This document shows positions 1 through 6,806 of a stretch of 10,866 nt of DNA, piece by piece. The stretch is from a bacterium (GTDB lineage Bacteria; UBP15; UBA6099; DSWB01), in assembly GCA_020061125.1 (NCBI GenBank), contig JAGUYV010000048.1, positions 1-10,866 on the forward strand, in the 5' to 3' direction. A program made the position numbers and the translations under genes. The number at the start of each line of letters is the position of its first letter. Positions within the stretch are counted from its first letter, which is position 1. The notes under the pieces were generated by a model that saw only the letters and a program-made list of their open reading frames with translations, was not told where the DNA came from and did not search any database.

Positions 1-1
1 C

Positions 2-934
2 GAAAAAATCCGGCAATGGCGCGGCAGAGGCGCGGAGGGCCAGGCGTCCGTGGACCAGGCCAGACGCTGGATCGCAGCGCGCAACGGCCGCCCGTTCTTT
101 TTGTGGGTGCACCTGTATAACGCCCACGCGCCATACGACCCGCCCCGCGCGTTCCGAAGGCTCATGGGCGCGCCCGCATCCAGGCCATGGACCGCGGAAA
201 AAAGTCTCGCCATATATCGCGGCCAGCGCGAACTCTCCGACAAGGAGCTTTATGAACTCCTCGCCCTGTACCACGGCGATGTGGCGCAGGCCGACGAATT
301 GATCGGACAGCTTGCCGAGGAACTCTTCCACCGCGGGCTTCTGGACCGGTCCGCTCTCATCATCACGGCGGACCACGGGGAATTGCTCTATGAGCACGAC
401 AGATACATCGGCCACGCCGCGCGCCTGTACGAGCCAATCGTGCGTGTGCCTTTCATCATGCGATTCCCCGAAAAAATCCCGCCCGGCATACGCCGCAACC
501 AACTCTCGTCCACGCTCGACATCGCCCCGACAATCCTCAAACTCGCAGGCTCGCCGCGCAACCCGGACATGCCCGGCATGGACCTCATACCAATTATCAT
601 CGCGCCGCCCCTGGCCGGCGGAGGCTACGATTACCTGGTCTCGGAAACCTTCTATCCCGAAGCCGAGCGGGACATGGCCTCCATCACCCGCGGCGATTTC
701 CGCATGACCGTTGTTCCGGGAACCGGTGCGCGCACACTGCACGCCGTGAGCACTCATGTACTTTACCTCGAAGATTCGGAAAATCTGTACGGAAGAATTG
801 ACGCGGCCGAGCAGGCGCTCGCCATGGACGAGGCGCTGGACGCATGGCGCAAAACGGCGGGACCGCGCCCGCAGCCGCCCATCGAGACAAAAAAACTCAT
901 GAAGCGGCTCAAATCCCTTGGATATGTGAGGTGA
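2..934 (+). CDS. Sulfatase-superfamily hydrolase, C-terminal part (5' end outside window)
   Basis: This reading frame is open from the first bases of the window, so the gene starts upstream and only its C-terminal 310 residues or so are seen. The visible part carries two landmarks of the sulfatase/alkaline phosphatase-like fold (PF00884): a WVHLYNAHAPYDPP segment near 104-145, and ITADHGE near 361-381, whose Asp and His are metal ligands in the family. It is followed by the usual VRVPFIMRFP strand, STLDIAPTIL, and a C-terminal LKSLGYV typical of these enzymes. The catalytic Cys/Ser-x-Pro-x-Arg motif that becomes formylglycine would lie upstream, so sulfatase cannot be told from phosphodiesterase or phosphoethanolamine transferase. 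No membrane segment is visible in this part. It is followed after only 4 bases by the creatininase-family gene, whose ribosome binding site overlaps this gene's end, so the two are probably cotranscribed. The GTG at 50 is merely an internal codon. Confidence 0.88.
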   Translation, partial: EKIRQWRGRGAEGQASVDQARRWIAARNGRPFFLWVHLYNAHAPYDPPRAFRRLMGAPASRPWTAEKSLAIYRGQRELSDKELYELLALYHGDVAQADELIGQLAEELFHRGLLDRSALIITADHGELLYEHDRYIGHAARLYEPIVRVPFIMRFPEKIPPGIRRNQLSSTLDIAPTILKLAGSPRNPDMPGMDLIPIIIAPPLAGGGYDYLVSETFYPEAERDMASITRGDFRMTVVPGTGARTLHAVSTHVLYLEDSENLYGRIDAAEQALAMDEALDAWRKTAGPRPQPPIETKKLMKRLKSLGYVR

Positions 935-938
935 ACGC

Positions 939-1718
939 ATGGCTCCGTTGCGGTTCGAGGAAATGAGGCCCGATGAACTGGAGGCCGCAGTTGCGGAATG
1001 CCCTCTGGCCTGGGTTCCGGTGGGAACGCTGGAATGGCATGGACGGCACCTGCCCGTGGGCCTGGACGCGCTCAAGGCCCATGCCCTGTGCCTGCGCTGC
1101 GCGGAGCGCGCGGGCGGCGTTGTGCTGCCGCCAAGCTACCACTCCATGCTCGGCATGATGTTTCCCTGGACCTTCCGCTATCCGCCGCGCGTTCTGCGCG
1201 ACACCATGATGACCACCTGGAAATTCCTGAACGAATACGGGTTCCGCTCCATCATCACGGTCACGGGCCATTATCCCCCGACCCAGGTGGCCGCGCTCAT
1301 GGCCTTGGCGCACGAATTCATGCGCCGATCGGACACCATGGTTCTGGCCGTGCCCGAGTTCGCCATGGCCCCGGAGTCACGCTACTGCGGGGACCATGCC
1401 GCCAAATGGGAGACCTCGATTCTCATGGAACTGCGGCCCGAACTTGTGAACCGGGAAAAGCTCGAAGAGATCAAAGGCCTGCGCGGGTTCGCTCTGTGGA
1501 AGCACGGCATTCAGGGGCGCAATCCCGGAGACGCGGCGTCGCGAGAGACCGGCCGCGCCGTGGTCGAGGAAATGGTCGAGAACTTCTCGGTCATGGCGCG
1601 AAAAATGCTGCTCTCGCGCGACCAATCGCTGGTCCGGGAGTTTCATGCGTCCGTGGCCAGGCGGTTTTTCACGGAGCATGCGGCCCGGTTCAAATCCCTT
1701 GTGGAGAATGCGCTGTGA
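939..1718 (+). CDS. Creatininase-family (creatinine amidohydrolase-like) metal hydrolase
   Basis: The 259-residue protein matches the creatininase/MftE/ArfB-type fold (PF02633), whose members hydrolyse cyclic or linear amides using a two-metal centre. Visible motifs: PVGTLEWHGRHLPVGLD, giving likely metal ligands E32, H34 and D43; TGH at 109-111 where family members usually have NGHGGN; and DHAAKWETS, giving H153 and E158. The set of E, H, D, H and E ligands therefore looks complete, but the glycine-asparagine loop after H111 is replaced by YPPTQ, so the substrate may differ. The length is normal for the family. The ATG at 939 was chosen because gaggtga lies just upstream, overlapping the sulfatase stop. 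The next gene starts inside this gene's stop codon. No signal peptide is seen, so it is probably cytoplasmic. The substrate cannot be named; creatinine itself is unlikely given the sulfatase and acyltransferase neighbours. Confidence 0.85.
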   Translation: MAPLRFEEMRPDELEAAVAECPLAWVPVGTLEWHGRHLPVGLDALKAHALCLRCAERAGGVVLPPSYHSMLGMMFPWTFRYPPRVLRDTMMTTWKFLNEYGFRSIITVTGHYPPTQVAALMALAHEFMRRSDTMVLAVPEFAMAPESRYCGDHAAKWETSILMELRPELVNREKLEEIKGLRGFALWKHGIQGRNPGDAASRETGRAVVEEMVENFSVMARKMLLSRDQSLVREFHASVARRFFTEHAARFKSLVENAL

Positions 1719-2527
1719 ACCCGGACGCCTCCGCCCTGCGCCGCATGGTGTCACTGCTGGAGATTCCGTACCGGCATTATTTCGATGTGAGCGTGAGCGG
1801 CCTCGAAACCCTGCCCGCTGCGGGACCTGCATTGCTGGCGGGTAACCACAGCGGCGCCATAAATTCCCCTGACATGTTGATGCTATTCGTGGCATGGTAC
1901 CGGCACATGGGATTTGAAATGCCGCTGCACGCCCTGGCGCACGATGCGTTTTTCAAAATACCGGGCCTGGGTGATGCGCTGCGCGAAATCGGCGCCACGC
2001 CCGCGAATCCCGAAGCCGCGGGGGAGATTCTGCGGCGCGGCAATTTTCTGCTTGTATATCCGGGCGGAGACAAGGATGCGTTCAAACCGTTCGGAGCGCG
2101 CAACCGCGTGAATTTCCACGGCCGGCGCGGGTTTCTGAAACTGGCCGTGTCCGAGGGCGCGCCCGTGATTCCGGTATGCGCCCGCGGCGGGCACGAAACC
2201 CTGTTCATCATCAGCAGCGGCCGAGGCCTGGCGCGCAGGCTCGGACTCGGCGAGCTGTTCCGGTTCAAACAGTTCCCGCTCGCGTTTTCGCTGCCGTGGG
2301 GTTTGACTCCAGGGCCGTTCATGCCCTACATCCCGTTCCCCATTCACATCAGATTGCGGTTCGGCGAGCCTATTGCGTTTCACGAGCGCCCCGGCGCTGA
2401 TCCCGAAGACCCCGCGTTCATTGAACGCTGCCACGACGAGCTTGCGTCCGTGATGCAACGCATGATTAACGAGCAGTCCGAGCGGCACAAAATCCGCATG
2501 GTGCGCGATTCGATTGCGCGAATATGA
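1715..2527 (+). CDS. Lysophospholipid/diacylglycerol-type acyltransferase (LPLAT, MGAT-like)
   Basis: A 270-residue protein of the PlsC/LPLAT superfamily, which moves acyl chains from acyl-CoA or acyl-ACP to glycerolipids or other alcohols at the membrane face. The N-terminal GNHSGAINSPD segment carries the catalytic His and a downstream Asp, spaced more widely than the classic HX4D. The LLVYPGGDKDAFKPF segment replaces the FPEGTR substrate-binding block and is typical of the MGAT-like branch. It is followed by NFHGRRGFLKLAVSEGAPVIPV, also typical. The start is GTG at 1715, overlapping the creatininase stop TGA at 1716-1718, with ggag at 1703-1706 as ribosome binding site; ATG at 1745 is an alternative. 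The frame stays open further upstream, but only as a shadow of the creatininase gene. The overlap implies translational coupling with the two genes before it. Acyl acceptor and donor are unknown. Confidence 0.85.
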   Translation: MNPDASALRRMVSLLEIPYRHYFDVSVSGLETLPAAGPALLAGNHSGAINSPDMLMLFVAWYRHMGFEMPLHALAHDAFFKIPGLGDALREIGATPANPEAAGEILRRGNFLLVYPGGDKDAFKPFGARNRVNFHGRRGFLKLAVSEGAPVIPVCARGGHETLFIISSGRGLARRLGLGELFRFKQFPLAFSLPWGLTPGPFMPYIPFPIHIRLRFGEPIAFHERPGADPEDPAFIERCHDELASVMQRMINEQSERHKIRMVRDSIARI

Positions 2528-2591
2528 ACACCACGCGCATTACAAAAATTCTTATTTCAGTTCAATTTCACTCGATGCAACGAATAATCAA

Positions 2592-2621
2592 TTGAAATCC
2601 GTGTTGATTTAATTTTATTAT
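2592..2621 (+). promoter_or_regulatory. Probable sigma70-type promoter of the metal-sensor gene
   Basis: TTGAAA at 2592-2597 and TATTAT at 2616-2621 are separated by 18 bases, each matching five of six consensus positions. Transcription would start near 2628, immediately before or within the palindrome at 2630-2649, as expected for a promoter shut by a bound repressor. The surrounding gap (2528-2665) is strikingly AT-rich compared with the coding DNA. The gap also holds TTCAATT at 2561-2567 and its inverted copy at 2590-2596 overlapping the -35 element; whether that has a role is unknown. Confidence 0.55.
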
Positions 2622-2629
2622 GTATTATC

Positions 2630-2649
2630 ATATGAACAGATATTCATAT
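2630..2649. promoter_or_regulatory. SmtB/CadC-like operator palindrome
   Basis: An inverted repeat ATATGAA-N6-TTCATAT lies 16 bases before the start codon of an ArsR-family gene. Eight of ten positions per half are complementary. Its TGAACA...TATTCA core closely resembles the operators known for the SmtB/CadC group of ArsR repressors. With the promoter just upstream, repressor binding would block the transcription start, giving autoregulation that is relieved by metal. Confidence 0.65.
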
Positions 2650-2665
2650 TTAGAGGTGCAGGATC

Positions 2666-3052
2666 ATGACCGCAACGGCAAGAAAACCAAGAAACGCTGC
2701 GAAACCCGTGGATGTGTGCCAGATCGAGTGCGTGCACCGGGACGCAGTGACGCGCGCAGCCAGCGCGCTCAAACCCGAGAGCACGCTCCAGAGGCTGGGC
2801 GAGTTCTACAAAGCCCTGGGCGACCCGACCCGTCTGAAAATCATCACGGCGCTCGTGCACGAGGAATTGTGCGTGTGCGACATCGCGTGCCTCACGGGCA
2901 TGAGTGAGTCCGCAATCTCCCATCAGTTGCGCGTGCTTCGCGCAGCCCGGCTCGTGAAGTACCGCCGCCACGGCCGTATCGTGTACTATTCTCTGGCCGA
3001 CGGGCATGTGGCGGACATCATCGAGCAGGGACTTCGCCACGCCGAGGAATAA
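2666..3052 (+). CDS. ArsR/SmtB-family metal-responsive repressor (CadC-like)
   Basis: A 128-residue winged-helix repressor of the ArsR family. The DNA-binding core is clear: FYKALGDPTRLKIITAL, then ELCVCDIA and GMSESAISHQLRVLRAARLV, then the wing KYRRHGRIVYYSL. Two metal sites can be read. One is the CadC-type thiolate site: C18 and C22 in the N-terminal arm with C69 and C71 in CVC, whose spacings (4, 47, 2) equal those of C7, C11, C58 and C60 in CadC. The other is the SmtB-type alpha-5 zinc site, D112, H114, H125 and E128, with exact D-x-H-x10-H-x2-E spacing. The family binds its operator as an apo-dimer and lets go on binding Cd, Pb, Zn or similar ions. The ATG at 2666 follows gaggtgcagga. 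It lies 96 bases before the efflux permease on the same strand and very likely controls both itself and that gene. Confidence 0.93.
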   Translation: MTATARKPRNAAKPVDVCQIECVHRDAVTRAASALKPESTLQRLGEFYKALGDPTRLKIITALVHEELCVCDIACLTGMSESAISHQLRVLRAARLVKYRRHGRIVYYSLADGHVADIIEQGLRHAEE

Positions 3053-3148
3053 GAATGCGAATAAAGGAACCTTTTTATCACATTGCGTTTTTGATTCACA
3101 GATGCGCACCTCCTGCATGGGGCCGTGCACGGGAAGGCTGGAAGCGGA

Positions 3149-4288
3149 ATGACACTGTTCATTAGAGAGTTTCTCTCCGAATTCTGGGCGGTTCTCACGG
3201 ACATGTCCCCGTATCTGATCCTTGGATTCGTCATGGCCGGGATTCTTTCGGTTCTGATTTCGCAGAAAACCGTGGAGAAGCACATCGGCGGACGGGGAGC
3301 GTGGCCCGTGGTCAAGGCCTCGCTGTTCGGCATTCCCCTGCCCCTGTGCTCATGCGGAGTGATACCCGTGGGCATGTCCCTGCGCCGGCAGGGCGCGGGA
3401 CGCGGCGCGGCGACATCGTTCATCATCTCGACCCCAGAAACAGGCGTGGACAGCTTGCTGGTGACTTACAGCCTGCTCGGTCCGCTGTTCGCAATCATCA
3501 AAGCCGTAACCGCGTTCGTGCTTGGTGTGGTCGGCGGCATTCTTGTAAATCTGTGGGACGGGCGTGAAGAGCGAGCAAACGAACGCATTGAGGTTCCGGC
3601 GCCGGTCAACTGCACGGGCGCGTGCTGCACGGCCGCGGCCCCCGGATCCAGACCGGCGCGCGCCGCGCGCTACGCCTTTGTGGACCTGCCACGCGACATC
3701 GGCTCGTATCTGTTCTGGGGTCTGATTGCCGCGGCCGCCATCACCGCGATCATTCCGGAAAACTATTTTGAGGCCGCTCTCGGCCGAGGCATTGCTCCGA
3801 TGCTGCTGATGATGGCCGTGGGCGTTCCCATGTATGTATGCGCCACGGCCAGCGTGCCTATCGCCGCGGCATTCATGGCCGCGGGCGTCAGCCCCGGCGC
3901 GGCGCTGGTGTTTCTCATGACCGGACCAGCCACCAATGCGGCCGCCATATCTTCGGTCTGGAGCGTGCTGGGGCGGCGCGCCGCGCTGATTTATCTCGGC
4001 GTCATCACAGCCGGCTCGCTTGCGTCCGGCTTGCTGCTGGATGCACTCACCACAGGTGTAGCGGCAAGAGTTGCACAAACCGCCGTTTTCGAGTTGCCAG
4101 CGTGGTTCAACAACGCAAGCGCCGCGGTTCTGATCGCCATGCTCGTTCCCGCCATGATATACCGGCACCAAAACCGCAATGCGGGCGCGCAATGCACGGA
4201 CAGCGCATCACACGGCGCGCCAGCAATGGAACCTGCTCCGGCGCACGCCGTATGCTCCTCGCATGGCTGCTCCTGCGGCGGAAAATAA
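3149..4288 (+). CDS. SO_0444-type Cu/Zn (heavy-metal) efflux permease, ArsP_1/DUF318 superfamily
   Basis: A 379-residue inner-membrane permease with two related halves. The first half has a hydrophobic segment at about 20-38, PLPLCSCGVIPVG (C67, C69) and STPETGVDS at 94-102. The second half mirrors it with GVPMYVCATASVPIAAAF (C231) and TGPATN at 258-263. This paired pattern is that of the PF03773 permeases, and the CSCG form is typical of the SO_0444 branch linked to Cu/Zn export. The loop between halves carries a CTGACC cluster (C155, C159, C160). The C-terminal tail is rich in cysteine and histidine (C349, H355, H366, C369, H372, C374, C376), which suggests metal capture on a soluble face. 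ATG at 3149 was preferred over GTG at 3125 because ggaag sits close upstream and the membrane domain begins soon after. The CadC-like repressor just upstream supports Cd/Zn/Pb or Cu export; arsenic is less likely. Confidence 0.88.
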   Translation: MTLFIREFLSEFWAVLTDMSPYLILGFVMAGILSVLISQKTVEKHIGGRGAWPVVKASLFGIPLPLCSCGVIPVGMSLRRQGAGRGAATSFIISTPETGVDSLLVTYSLLGPLFAIIKAVTAFVLGVVGGILVNLWDGREERANERIEVPAPVNCTGACCTAAAPGSRPARAARYAFVDLPRDIGSYLFWGLIAAAAITAIIPENYFEAALGRGIAPMLLMMAVGVPMYVCATASVPIAAAFMAAGVSPGAALVFLMTGPATNAAAISSVWSVLGRRAALIYLGVITAGSLASGLLLDALTTGVAARVAQTAVFELPAWFNNASAAVLIAMLVPAMIYRHQNRNAGAQCTDSASHGAPAMEPAPAHAVCSSHGCSCGGK

Positions 4289-4343
4289 TATCTGGCGCGT
4301 ATCGGGACGAACAGAAAACAAAGTCAAGCCGAAAAAATCGCTG

Positions 4344-5444
4344 TCATTTGAATATCAATCCGGCGAGGCCCGGACCGCCCGACCTGGCTGCGACGCGAAG
4401 CGCCGCCGCAGGATCCATGAGCATGGAAGTGAACAGTGCGTTTGCCAGAACGCAACTGCACTCGCCGTTCGCGACGCCGCGCCTGACGCGCGCCGCGGTT
4501 GCGCTTCGCCACACGGATTTGAACTCGAACCCGGCATCGGGAAGACTTCCCATGCACGAGGCCGCCGTGGGGCAGGCCCACAGGCCCCCGTCCGGCGCAA
4601 TGTAAGCGGATACTGTCCCGGCGCAGCATGGAACGGGCTGGCAACCCGTATCCAGGCAATGCAGCGCCAGGTCGTAATAAGCGGCCCGGAATGCACGGCG
4701 TACGCCCTGCACCGGGGTGGAATCCGGTCCCGCAGCCGCGGCGCGTTTGAGTTCGGGCAGCAACGCGCGCACCGTCTGCGCCGAGGGCGCAAGCTGTTTG
4801 TCCTGCATGTTGAGTTCCGCGCGGCTCTGCGCAATTTCAAATCCGTGCGCGGACGGCTTGAAAGCGGCCGCATAGCGGATCAGATCCGGGACATTCTCTG
4901 CATTGAATGTGGAAATCACGGTATGGAATCCTGCATGCAGGTTCTGGAACTGCTGGCTGCAAAGGCCGTGATATGTGTCCATGGCCGCGTCGAAACTGCC
5001 GTCCAGCCCGCGCACGCGGTCATGCTGCGCGCCGATGCCGTCCAGGGATATGTTGGCGATGATGTCCGTGTCCGGAAAATCCCGTGCGAGAGCGTGGAGC
5101 GCCGGGACGATGCGGCGCGTGAAGAATCCGTTGGTGGCCACGGTGAGGAACGAAGGCCTGGCGCTGCGCAGCATGGCGCGCAGCAGGTCCGCGATGTCCG
5201 GACGCATGAACGGCTCACCGCCGGTTACGGTGATCCAGGCGGGCGCGCGGCCCAGGGATCTGAACACGCGCAGCCAGGCGTCCGTATCCATGTCCGGCAG
5301 CGGCGCGTCCGCCACGCCGCAGGTTTTGCAGCGCGCGTTGCAGCGGTGCGTGACGCTGTACGCCACGGACACGGGCAGCGGCCTCGGACGCCCCACGGCC
5401 CGGAACGACTGATACGCCAGGTATTTCCGCGCGAGTCTCTTCAT
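4344..5444 (-). CDS. Radical SAM protein with SPASM-type C-terminal cysteine domain
   Basis: A 366-residue enzyme of the radical SAM superfamily, which cleaves S-adenosylmethionine at a [4Fe-4S] cluster to make a radical. The cluster motif CNARCKTC (C35, C39, C42) is followed by TGGEP at 74-78, ATNGF and ISLDG, all hallmark strands of the barrel. The C-terminal part holds a SPASM-like pattern for extra iron-sulfur clusters: C263, C268, C273, C274, C291, C297, C329 and C331, with AYIAPDGGLWACP in the middle. SPASM proteins commonly modify peptides or other proteins, but no precursor peptide was recognised nearby, so the substrate is unknown. The first ATG at 5444 was chosen; a TTG three codons earlier is possible. 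No good ribosome binding site is visible. It is convergent with the permease (55-base gap) and divergent from the ClpX-like gene. Confidence 0.87.
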   Translation of the reverse strand: MKRLARKYLAYQSFRAVGRPRPLPVSVAYSVTHRCNARCKTCGVADAPLPDMDTDAWLRVFRSLGRAPAWITVTGGEPFMRPDIADLLRAMLRSARPSFLTVATNGFFTRRIVPALHALARDFPDTDIIANISLDGIGAQHDRVRGLDGSFDAAMDTYHGLCSQQFQNLHAGFHTVISTFNAENVPDLIRYAAAFKPSAHGFEIAQSRAELNMQDKQLAPSAQTVRALLPELKRAAAAGPDSTPVQGVRRAFRAAYYDLALHCLDTGCQPVPCCAGTVSAYIAPDGGLWACPTAASCMGSLPDAGFEFKSVWRSATAARVRRGVANGECSCVLANALFTSMLMDPAAALRVAARSGGPGLAGLIFK

Positions 5445-5455
5445 AAAGTACAATT

Positions 5456-5461
5456 ATTCTA
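5456..5461 (-). promoter_or_regulatory. Possible -10 element of the radical SAM gene (leaderless transcript)
   Basis: On the minus strand TAGAAT lies 11 bases before the ATG at 5444, so transcription would begin about 5 bases before the start codon. This fits the lack of a Shine-Dalgarno sequence. The hexamer expected at -35 (17 bases further upstream) is poor, so this is a weak call. Confidence 0.25.
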
Positions 5462-5563
5462 ACGCACGGCCGGGAAAAGGGCGATGCGGCGCTGTTGATA
5501 AAGCCGGGCGGACGCAAAAGCAGGTACAGGCACGCGGAAAAGCGCCGCGTTCCCAGTCCCTGT

Positions 5564-5597
5564 TTTTGCTGTGATCGCTCCCGATTTTGCTGTGATC
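5564..5597 (+). repeat. Tandem 13-bp direct repeats, 21-bp period, upstream of the ClpX-like gene
   Basis: TTTTGCTGTGATC occurs exactly at 5564-5576 and again at 5585-5597. The 21-base period equals two turns of the helix, so both copies face the same side. They lie about 90-120 bases upstream of the probable transcription start, a position used by activators. Each copy contains TGTGATC, which resembles a CRP half site, but no complete CRP palindrome is present. The remainder of the 5445-5717 gap holds only the two promoters and nothing else I recognise. Confidence 0.5.
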
Positions 5598-5648
5598 ACG
5601 CCTTTCGCGCAACTTTTGGAGTTTTTCAGCAGCCCCAATCGCCCCGCA

Positions 5649-5677
5649 TTGATTTCAATGCGGCCCGATGCTACAAT
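5649..5677 (+). promoter_or_regulatory. Sigma70-type promoter of the ClpX-like/glycosyltransferase operon
   Basis: TTGATT at 5649-5654 and TACAAT at 5672-5677 are separated by 17 bases. The predicted start near 5684 leaves a leader of about 34 bases before the ATG at 5718. This rules out a translation start upstream and supports the chosen one. Confidence 0.6.
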
Positions 5678-5717
5678 CCTGTCAGCAATCAAGCCGATCC
5701 GCGGAGACACGGCGCCC

Positions 5718-6806
5718 ATGAAACCGGTAGACATCTACAGAATCATCAGCAAGGACATCATCGGCCAGGACGACATGCTCAAGTATGTGTCCGTGGCCAT
5801 ATTCAAGCATGTGGCCGGCGAGAAATTCGGCAATCTGCTTCTTATAGGCAACAGCGGCACGGGCAAGACCGCCACCATGCAGGCCATGGAGCGCATGTAC
5901 AACACGCACCCCTTCTTCGAGAAACACAGGGTGGTGCTGCGCATGAACGCCAACACCTTCGCCAACGACGAGGGCATGGTCCTGCCCCACACGCACCTGT
6001 ACCACCAGCTCGAAAACCGCGCCCTCACCATCCTGGGCAAGAACGCCACACCGGAACAGGTGCGCGAACTCGTGGAGCACGCCACGGTGTGCATAGACGA
6101 AATTGACAAGATCACCGCGCGCATCGGAGGCAAGCCCAATGTCGTGGGCATCAACATCCAGCAGTCCCTGCTCACCCTCATGGAAGGCGAAGAAATCACC
6201 TACAACACAAAGTTGTTCATCGGCGGCGAATACAAGGAACACACCTTCCGCATAGACACCGGCAACATGCTGTTCATCTGCGGCGGCGCGTTCGAGGAGC
6301 TTTTCGACCAGGTGTACAGCCGCGTGTTCGAGGAGGGCAAGCAGGAGAAGCTCACAAAAATGACGCTCAATGTGGACGGCGCGGTCGAGTTCAAGCAGAT
6401 CTTCACACTCAAGGAAAACCTTGAGCAGCTCGACATTTTCAACTACGGCATGCTGCCGCAGTTCATCGCGCGGTTCGACAACGCCGTGGTGCTCAACGAC
6501 CTCACGCCCAACGATCTGCTCACCATCTTCATGGACACGCCCACCTCCGTGTTCAAACATTCCAAGAGATTTTTCGAAAAATTCGATGTGGAATTGAGCG
6601 TGACCGAAAAGGCGCGCAAGCTCATCGCCTACAAGGCCGCGGAAAATTCGCGCGTGGGCGCGCGCGCCCTCAAGGACATTTACGGCCGCATCATCAAGCG
6701 CTTCGAGTTCGATCCGCACAACTGCCCCGAGGTCCAGAAATTCGGGGACCGCTATGAACTGACCATTGACGAAACCATCGTCAAGCGCGCGCTCGGAATC
6801 AAATGA
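5718..6806 (+). CDS. ClpX-like AAA+ ATPase lacking zinc domain, GYVG and IGF loops
   Basis: A 362-residue AAA+ ATPase most like ClpX/HslU. Walker A is GNSGTGKT (44-51), Walker B VCIDEIDK (124-131), sensor 1 lies in NMLFICGGAF (183-192, almost the ClpX wording), the probable arginine finger is R252 in GMLPQFIARFDN, and sensor 2 is in GARALKDI (315-322). A D2-like small domain ends the protein. Compared with ClpX, the N-terminal Cys4 zinc domain is absent (the protein begins almost directly with IIGQDDM), the aromatic GYVG pore loop is not seen where it belongs (about 80-100 reads NTFANDEGMVLP), and no IGF ClpP-docking tripeptide is found between sensor 1 and the arginine finger. It therefore probably does not feed ClpP and may be a remodelling ATPase with another partner. 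The start at 5718 fits the promoter and ggag at 5702-5705. Its stop overlaps the glycosyltransferase start by ATGA. Confidence 0.88.
   Translation: MKPVDIYRIISKDIIGQDDMLKYVSVAIFKHVAGEKFGNLLLIGNSGTGKTATMQAMERMYNTHPFFEKHRVVLRMNANTFANDEGMVLPHTHLYHQLENRALTILGKNATPEQVRELVEHATVCIDEIDKITARIGGKPNVVGINIQQSLLTLMEGEEITYNTKLFIGGEYKEHTFRIDTGNMLFICGGAFEELFDQVYSRVFEEGKQEKLTKMTLNVDGAVEFKQIFTLKENLEQLDIFNYGMLPQFIARFDNAVVLNDLTPNDLLTIFMDTPTSVFKHSKRFFEKFDVELSVTEKARKLIAYKAAENSRVGARALKDIYGRIIKRFEFDPHNCPEVQKFGDRYELTIDETIVKRALGIK

Noticed and set aside
998-1714. In-frame open extension upstream of the acyltransferase, which would make a 509-residue protein
   Set aside because: It lies in another frame over the creatininase gene, has no recognisable domain and reads as Arg/Pro/Gly-rich shadow sequence. 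GTG at 1715 has a ribosome binding site and fits the family length.
3063-3076. AAAGG-AA-CCTTT followed by T, a possible terminator or attenuator between sensor and permease
   Set aside because: The loop is only two bases and the stem is short and AT-rich, too weak for a terminator; the two genes are probably cotranscribed.
3123-3132. Perfect 10-bp palindrome CCGTGCACGG before the permease
   Set aside because: Short, GC-rich and unlike the sensor's operator; expected by chance in such sequence.
4289-4343. Search for a terminator between the convergent permease and radical SAM genes
   Set aside because: No stable hairpin with T tract could be seen in the 55 bases.
5568-5598. CRP-like site from the two TGTGA motifs
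   Set aside because: Both motifs are in the same orientation and no TCACA partner lies at the right spacing, so a normal CRP palindrome is absent.
5571-5717. Upstream GTG start of the ClpX-like gene, adding 49 residues
   Set aside because: The stretch contains the promoter (5649-5677) and the direct repeats, and the extra residues do not resemble a ClpX zinc domain.
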